Shown: piece by piece, positions 1 to 4,019 of the stretch
How positions within the stretch are numbered: position 1 is the stretch's first letter
How the letters are laid out: every line of letters starts with the position of its first letter
From: Thermoleophilia bacterium
GTDB taxonomy: Bacteria > Actinomycetota > Thermoleophilia > RBG-16-64-13
Assembly (NCBI GenBank): GCA_016929985.1
Contig: JAFGIH010000071.1
Coordinates: 1-5,911 of the forward strand
DNA length: 5,911 bases
Direction of reading: 5' to 3'
Notes under the pieces: model-generated
Told to the model about the DNA's origin: nothing
The model's database searches: none
Seen by the model: only the letters and a program-made list of their open reading frames with translations
Made by a program: the position numbers and the translations under genes

Positions 1-49
1 CCCACTGACTGAGGGGGCACCCGCAAGCGTCTCACTCTCGAATCCGGGA

Positions 50-397
50 TTAGCTCCGAGAGTCTGCGAACCGGCGAAGCGTTACGCCGCCGCCCAGCAA
101 AGCAACCACCGCAATCACTATGAGCGCGATCTGTGCGCCGGTGAACGGGAACTCGTCTCTGGTCAGCAGTTCGTTGACCTTCCTATCCAACGAGTCAACA
201 ATCTGCGGGTTGCCGTACTGATGCGTGGTTGCGTCGTTGAGGTAAGCCCGCAGTTCAGCCTCGGTGTACGTACCGTCGAGGTCGCCGTCCGCGGCCCAGT
301 CGTTATAGATGTCCTGTGGAGTGGCAGCGAGGGCGACTCCCGTAAAGACAAGCAATAGGGCTATGACGAGCAATGACAAGAGCGCGATCTTCTTCAT
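50..397 (-). CDS. Small secreted protein with one EF-hand-like loop and an LPXTG-like C-terminal anchor
   Basis: This 115-residue protein has no function I can name. Residues 1-24 form a signal peptide: M-K-K, then a long hydrophobic core, ending in A-L-A with likely cleavage before A25. Residues 37-48 (DGDLDGTYTEAE) fit an EF-hand calcium loop: Asp at positions 1, 3 and 5, Gly at 6, Glu at 12, and Tyr instead of the usual Ile/Leu/Val at 8. Short helix-prone stretches flank it. The C-terminus is tripartite: FPFTG (83-87), a hydrophobic helix (about 88-106) and an Arg-containing tail (R108, R109, R114). That resembles a sortase sorting signal with Phe replacing Leu, but it could simply be a membrane anchor. 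The mature exposed part is only about 58 residues. The ATG has an AAGGGG ribosome site 8 nt upstream and a strong promoter (435-464), so it is probably transcribed separately from the upstream sugar genes. Secretion is well supported; calcium binding and sortase processing are inferred. Confidence 0.85.
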   Translation of the reverse strand: MKKIALLSLLVIALLLVFTGVALAATPQDIYNDWAADGDLDGTYTEAELRAYLNDATTHQYGNPQIVDSLDRKVNELLTRDEFPFTGAQIALIVIAVVALLGGGVTLRRFADSRS

Positions 398-405
398 GCC
401 CCAAT

Positions 406-411
406 CCCCTT
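406..411 (-). promoter_or_regulatory. Ribosome binding site of the small secreted protein
   Basis: AAGGGG on the minus strand lies 8 nt before the ATG at 395-397. It supports this start, which also begins a textbook signal peptide. Confidence 0.6.
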
Positions 412-434
412 GTTCGTGTGCCGACTAACTCTTG

Positions 435-464
435 ATTCTACGCGTTGCGGCACTCACCTGTCAA
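435..464 (-). promoter_or_regulatory. Near-consensus sigma-70/SigA-type promoter for the small secreted protein
   Basis: Read on the minus strand, a perfect TTGACA -35 box (459-464) is followed by an 18-nt spacer (441-458) and a TAGAAT -10 box (435-440), which matches TATAAT at five of six positions. Transcription would start near 428. That gives a short leader of about 30 nt containing the AAGGGG ribosome site before the ATG at 397. The promoter lies in the 103-bp gap between the aminotransferase stop and the small gene. This is the only convincing promoter in the window and implies constitutive or housekeeping expression of the small gene, independent of the polysaccharide genes. I see no clear operator overlapping it. 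Confidence 0.75.
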
Positions 465-500
465 TGCGACCACTCCAGCACTCTCTCGGAAGACACCGGT

Positions 501-1676
501 TCAGGCGGTGGCTTCAAGCATAACCTCACGCACGACCCGACCCCAGGTGGCGAGGCATTCCTCGCTCAAGGTGGGATGCACCGGGAACGCCACGCTCGTC
601 TCCCCCAGTTGTCTGGCGACCGGTAGGCGGTCCGCCGGCTGCAGACCGGCTTCGGCAAAGCACCGTTCTAGGTAGATCTCGGAGCATGAGCCGCTCATGC
701 TGGGCGCCCCGCGCTCGGTGAATTCGGCGAGTACCCTGTCGCGGTTCCATCCGCCGACTAGGTTCTCGGGGCGCACATAGGCGTAGAGCCGGTAGTATGA
801 AGGGTCGATGTGACCCGGCGGCCGCGGGATGCGGAGCGCCTCCAAGCCGTCCAGCGCCTGCATGAGTATCTCGGCGTTGTGTCGGCGCCGGTCGACCCAG
901 GACTCGAGCTTGCCGAGCTGCAGGCGTCCGATGGCCGCCTGTGTCTCGGTGAGCCGCCAGTTGCTGCCGAACGATTCGTGGAGCCAGCGGAACCCAGGCG
1001 CATGATCGCGTTCGTAGACCGCTTCCCAACTCTTGCCATGGTCCTTGAGGCTCCACATGGTCCGCCAGAGCTTCTCATCGCTTGTGATAACCATGCCCCC
1101 CTCTCCCCCGGTGGACATGATCTTGTCCTGACAGAAGCTGAACGCTCCGACATGGCCCAGAGTGCCGACCAGCCGGCCCTTGTAACGGGCGCCGTGACTC
1201 TGGGCGCAGTCTTCTATCACATAGAGGCCGCGCTCACGGGCCAGAGCGAGGATGGGGTCCATCTCGCAGGGCCGGCCACCCAGGTGGACCACGATGACGG
1301 CCCGCGTGCGCGGCGTGAGCGCGGCCGCGACGGTCTCTGCGGTCACGTTGCCACTGTCGGCATCGACATCCGCGAACATAGGACGCGCACCACGCAGCAC
1401 CACGGCGCCCGCGGTTGCCACAAACGTGCGCGACGGCACCACGACATCGTCGCCGGGACCGATGCCGAGGGCGACCAGCGCTGCTTCAAGGGCTACGGTG
1501 CCGTTGGCGAGCGCGATGGCGTGCGGCATGCCGTGGTATGCGGCGAACTCCTGTTCGAAGAGCCGGGCCTCTTCGCCCGTCCAGTAGTTGACGTGCCCGG
1601 ATGCAAGGACCCGTTGCACGGCCTCCATCTCATCGGGGGCGTAGTAGGGCCAGCTCTCAGAAAGCTGTCCTGTCAC
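501..1676 (-). CDS. DegT/DnrJ/EryC1/StrS-family PLP-dependent sugar aminotransferase
   Basis: This cytoplasmic enzyme is predicted to transfer an amino group, usually from glutamate, onto a nucleotide-linked keto-sugar, making an amino sugar for a surface glycan. The 391 residues match the family's usual 370-400. Family landmarks occur in order: an ANGTVALEAAL stretch for cofactor phosphate binding (57-67), PSRTFVATAGA (81-91), EDCAQSHGA with the pyridine-nitrogen-binding Asp (D156), SFCQDKIMSTGGEGG with the Schiff-base lysine K185, and GSNWRLTETQAAIG (237-250). All expected catalytic residues are present. The start is GTG at 1674-1676, with GGAG (1682-1685) 5 nt upstream. It shares GTGA with the stop of the phosphoglycosyl transferase, so the two are almost certainly co-transcribed and translationally coupled. 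PglE-like UDP-4-keto-sugar aminotransferases and dTDP-keto-sugar aminotransferases are both possible. The substrate cannot be decided because no dehydratase, epimerase or acyltransferase lies in the window. Confidence 0.95.
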   Translation of the reverse strand: MTGQLSESWPYYAPDEMEAVQRVLASGHVNYWTGEEARLFEQEFAAYHGMPHAIALANGTVALEAALVALGIGPGDDVVVPSRTFVATAGAVVLRGARPMFADVDADSGNVTAETVAAALTPRTRAVIVVHLGGRPCEMDPILALARERGLYVIEDCAQSHGARYKGRLVGTLGHVGAFSFCQDKIMSTGGEGGMVITSDEKLWRTMWSLKDHGKSWEAVYERDHAPGFRWLHESFGSNWRLTETQAAIGRLQLGKLESWVDRRRHNAEILMQALDGLEALRIPRPPGHIDPSYYRLYAYVRPENLVGGWNRDRVLAEFTERGAPSMSGSCSEIYLERCFAEAGLQPADRLPVARQLGETSVAFPVHPTLSEECLATWGRVVREVMLEATA

Positions 1677-2329
1677 TCGTTCTCCAAAGGAGCGCGTTTC
1701 CCCTTGGCTCCTTCAAACGGCGGCGCAGTGGCGTGCCCAGGTGCGCTGATGCCCTCGCGGCGGAATAGGCTCACAACGGTCCGGGCGATGATCTTGACAT
1801 CGAGCCCCCAGGAGCAGTGCTGCGCGTAGTAGCTATCCAACTCGAACTTCTTCTCCCACGAGAGGCTATTGCGACCACTTACCTGGGCAAGGCCGGTGAT
1901 GCCGGGCCTCACGTCGTGGCGGCGGGCCTGCTCCTCACTATACAGGGGGAGGTATTCGAGAAGAAGCGGGCGGGGGCCGACCAGGCTCATGTCTCCTTTC
2001 AGCATGTTGAACAGCTGCGGCAACTCGTCGATGCTCGTCGTGCGGAGCACGCTACCGAGCGTGGTGAGCCGCTTGGAGTCCGGCAGGGGCCGGCCGTGGG
2101 AGTCGAAGGCGTCGCGCATGGTGCGGAACTTGTAGATGGTAAATGGCTTCCCCCCCAGTCCCGGACGTGACTGCCGGAAGAGGATAGGAGAGCCGAGTCT
2201 AGAACGGATGAGAAGAGACACCAGGACGAGGAGAGGGCTGACGAGGACCAGTCCCACAAACGCGACCGTCCTATCGAACGCAGACTTGCCCCAAGTGCTC
2301 ATGTCCCTGTTTATAGCACGAAAACCCAT
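1673..2329 (-). CDS. PglC-like monotopic phosphoglycosyl transferase (bacterial sugar transferase family)
   Basis: This enzyme is predicted to transfer a sugar-1-phosphate from a UDP-sugar to undecaprenyl phosphate at the inner face of the membrane, the first committed step of repeat-unit assembly. Numbered from the preferred start (218 residues), residues about 17-41 form one hydrophobic re-entrant helix with a Ser-Pro kink (31-32). They are followed by RPGLGGKPFTIYKFRTM (55-71), the catalytic Asp-Glu pair in SIDELPQLFNMLKGD (D101, E102), SLVGPRP (115-121), RPGITGLAQVSGRN (141-154) and a WEKKFELDSYY segment. It lacks the extra N-terminal membrane domain of WbaP/WcaJ proteins, so it is the short PglC-like type. 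The reading frame continues upstream to an ATG at 2383, but the ATG at 2327-2329 has a strong GGAGG ribosome site 5 nt upstream. An intermediate ATG at 2341 has none. The residues upstream would overlap the divergent kinase gene. The Ala/Pro/Gly-rich tail after about residue 193 is poorly conserved in the family. The gene runs directly into the aminotransferase. Sugar specificity is not resolvable. Confidence 0.93.
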   Translation of the reverse strand: MGFRAINRDMSTWGKSAFDRTVAFVGLVLVSPLLVLVSLLIRSRLGSPILFRQSRPGLGGKPFTIYKFRTMRDAFDSHGRPLPDSKRLTTLGSVLRTTSIDELPQLFNMLKGDMSLVGPRPLLLEYLPLYSEEQARRHDVRPGITGLAQVSGRNSLSWEKKFELDSYYAQHCSWGLDVKIIARTVVSLFRREGISAPGHATAPPFEGAKGKRAPLENE

Positions 2330-2333
2330 ATAG

Positions 2334-2339
2334 ACCTCC
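2334..2339 (-). promoter_or_regulatory. Strong ribosome binding site deciding the phosphoglycosyl transferase start
   Basis: GGAGGT on the minus strand lies 4 nt before the ATG at 2327-2329. The earlier in-frame ATG at 2339-2341 overlaps this element, and the one at 2381-2383 lies inside the divergent gene. Neither has a comparable site. This favours the 218-residue protein over the 236-residue version. Confidence 0.7.
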
Positions 2340-2351
2340 ATGTAGAGTACA

Positions 2352-4019
2352 ATGCGGGCGCCGATGGAGAGTAAGGCAAACACCCCTCAGGAGTTCACTA
2401 CCGTGCGGCTGACGGACTATCTCCGCTTCATCCGCGAGCGCTGGTGGGTGGTTGCCGTGTTGGTGGTGGTGCTCGTGGGCGCCACCTGGTACATGAGCAA
2501 CCGCAAGACGCCTCTTTACAGCACATCGGCGCAGGTGATCCACCAGACGGGGGGCTGGGAGCAGACGCTGCTGGGGGTGGACTACTACTCCTACTACTAC
2601 GGCATGAAGATCCCCGTGGACGCACAACTGCTCGCTTCGCCCGACATGGCGGTGAGAGTGCAGGCTGCCATTGCCTCCGAGCGTTCGCCGGAGCAGTTGC
2701 TGGGCATGATAAGTGTGAAGCCCGTCACTGAGACCGAGACGATCGTCGTTTCCGCCACCGGACCCGACCCCGCCGAAACCGCGGCGGTGGCCAACGCCTT
2801 CGCGCAGACCTTCGTCGATTCGCGCAGAGAACAGATGGAGAGCGCCCTTGCCTCGGCGAAGTCCATGCTTCAGGAGCAGATCCAGGCCATCCCGTCTGCG
2901 GAGCTCGAGTCCATCTCTGCTCGGAGTCTCCAAGAACGCCTGCGGCAGCTGGAGACGCTCACCGACCTGGTGAGTGCCGACTACCGCGTTCTGCGCACGG
3001 CCGCGGTGCCGGGGGCGCCGTTCACCCCCAAGCCGCTCAGGGACAGCCTCCTGGCGTTCGGCATAGCCCTTATCGGCGGCATAGCCCTAGCCTTTCTCTT
3101 TGAGTACCTCGACAAACGGGTCAAAGACGAGCCGGCGATGGAGCGGGCCTTCGGGCTACCCGTCCTGGTGACACTGCCGGCGGTGAGCAGAAACGGGTGG
3201 AAGCGCGACCGGCACAGGACCAGCAAACTGGGACCGCCTCCGGGAGTGGGCTTTCTCAAGGACCAGTCGTCGTTGCTCGAGCCGTTCATGCTGCTCCGTT
3301 CGAATCTGAAGTACTTCGGCGTTGATGAGCCCATTCACTCGGTCATGGTCACCAGCAGCCTCCCCAAGCAAGGGAAGACCACCGTGAGCGTCAACCTGGC
3401 TCTCGCCATGGCTCTGGCGGGGGAGCGGGTGGTGTTGGTCGAATGCGACATGCGCCGCCCGCGCCTTCACGTCTATCTGGGGCTCGAGAACAAAGTGGGG
3501 CTGTCGAGCGTACTCGCCGGCACCGCGCAGTTGAACGATGCCATACAGTCGGTGAGAGTCTCGGACTTCGTGGCGCAATCGAGCAAGAAGAACCACACAC
3601 AAAGCCGCGCGGGCAAGAGCCTGCATGTCATCTGCTCCGGACCGGTACCGCCCAACCCGGGTGAGCTCACCGCATCCAAACGAATGAGCCAACTCCTGAA
3701 CGCCCTCTCGTCGGAGATTGGCTACGACTTCGTGATCGTCGACACTGCCCCCGCGCTGCTGGTGGCGGATCCGCTGGTCCTAGCCACGCAGGTAGACGGA
3801 GTGCTGGTGAGCGCCCGGCTGCGATCGACCAAGACAGGAGAGGCCGCCAGGCTACGCGGCCTGCTCGACAAGGCCGGGGCCCGTGTTCTGGGCGTGGTAG
3901 TAGGGAGCAACCGCCGCGGCCGGGCCTACTACGGGTATGGGTATGGCTACGGGTATGGCTATGGCAAGTATGGGGGCGACTACGGGTATGGGCCGGAGCC
4001 TGAGTCCGAGGGCGACTAG
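2352..4019 (+). CDS. Wzz-like chain-length determinant fused to a BY-kinase (polysaccharide tyrosine autokinase)
   Basis: This membrane protein is predicted to control polysaccharide chain length and export through cycles of tyrosine autophosphorylation. Of 555 residues, about 20-30 match the Wzz start (LTDYLRFIRERWW). A first membrane helix spans 31-48. A short extracytoplasmic domain follows (about 49-231, with coiled-coil potential around 155-205). A Pro-rich approach (PGAPFTPKP, 220-228) leads to the second helix (232-250). The cytoplasmic kinase has Walker A LPKQGKTT (337-344, K342), Walker A' VLVECDMRRP (361-370) and Walker B VIVDTAP (461-467, D464). Walker A' has Glu364 where Asp is canonical. 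The tail carries ten tyrosines (Y526-Y546), the usual autophosphorylation cluster. Wzz and kinase in one chain is the Wzc-like arrangement rather than the split CapA/CapB form. The start is uncertain: neither ATG 2352 nor ATG 2364 has a ribosome site, whereas GTG 2403 has AGGAG (2389-2393) 9 nt upstream and would give a typical Wzz N-terminus. The gene is divergent from the phosphoglycosyl transferase and its stop overlaps that of the convergent neighbour. Confidence 0.93.
   Translation: MRAPMESKANTPQEFTTVRLTDYLRFIRERWWVVAVLVVVLVGATWYMSNRKTPLYSTSAQVIHQTGGWEQTLLGVDYYSYYYGMKIPVDAQLLASPDMAVRVQAAIASERSPEQLLGMISVKPVTETETIVVSATGPDPAETAAVANAFAQTFVDSRREQMESALASAKSMLQEQIQAIPSAELESISARSLQERLRQLETLTDLVSADYRVLRTAAVPGAPFTPKPLRDSLLAFGIALIGGIALAFLFEYLDKRVKDEPAMERAFGLPVLVTLPAVSRNGWKRDRHRTSKLGPPPGVGFLKDQSSLLEPFMLLRSNLKYFGVDEPIHSVMVTSSLPKQGKTTVSVNLALAMALAGERVVLVECDMRRPRLHVYLGLENKVGLSSVLAGTAQLNDAIQSVRVSDFVAQSSKKNHTQSRAGKSLHVICSGPVPPNPGELTASKRMSQLLNALSSEIGYDFVIVDTAPALLVADPLVLATQVDGVLVSARLRSTKTGEAARLRGLLDKAGARVLGVVVGSNRRGRAYYGYGYGYGYGYGKYGGDYGYGPEPESEGD
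2389..2393 (+). promoter_or_regulatory. Possible ribosome binding site for an alternative GTG start of the Wzz-kinase
   Basis: AGGAG lies 9 nt before an in-frame GTG at 2403-2405. If used, the protein begins at V18 of the longest frame (VRLTDYLRF) and is 538 residues. The spacing is slightly long and the site could be chance coding sequence (codons for Gln-Glu-Phe). It is still better than anything in front of the two upstream ATGs. Confidence 0.35.
3930..3965 (+). repeat. Tyr-Gly codon repeat in the kinase tail
   Basis: Six consecutive Tyr-Gly dipeptides (residues 527-538) are encoded by near-identical 6-bp units of TAY GGN, using only TAC or TAT and GGG or GGC. More tyrosines follow at 540, 544 and 546 in a looser pattern. 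The DNA is repetitive enough to vary in length by slippage in whole 6-bp steps without breaking the frame. Its role is the predicted autophosphorylation tail. Confidence 0.85.

Noticed and set aside
34..63. Inverted repeat ACTCTCG / CGAGAGT around the stop codon of the small gene as a terminator
   Set aside because: The 7-bp stem has a 16-nt loop and no following T-run on the minus strand, so it does not look like an intrinsic terminator.
810..1829. Long open frame on the plus strand (339 codons) opposite the aminotransferase
   Set aside because: Its protein has no recognisable family and an Arg/His/Gly-rich composition typical of antisense frames in GC-rich genes. The opposite strand encodes an intact conserved enzyme.
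2348..2353. TACAAT as a -10 box for the plus-strand kinase gene
   Set aside because: No acceptable -35 box lies 16-18 nt upstream, and the hexamer overlaps the ATG at 2352. It would only make sense with the GTG start at 2403, so it is left as a possibility and not annotated.
3360..3383. Walker A variant PKQGKTT as a degenerate, inactive site
   Set aside because: The Lys and Ser/Thr needed for phosphate binding are present, and P-K-x-G-K variants are familiar in BY-kinases, so this is not a sign of inactivity.
3156..3692. Minus-strand open frame (178 codons) inside the Wzz-kinase gene
   Set aside because: It lies opposite the kinase Walker motifs, has no recognisable domain and has a shadow-type composition.
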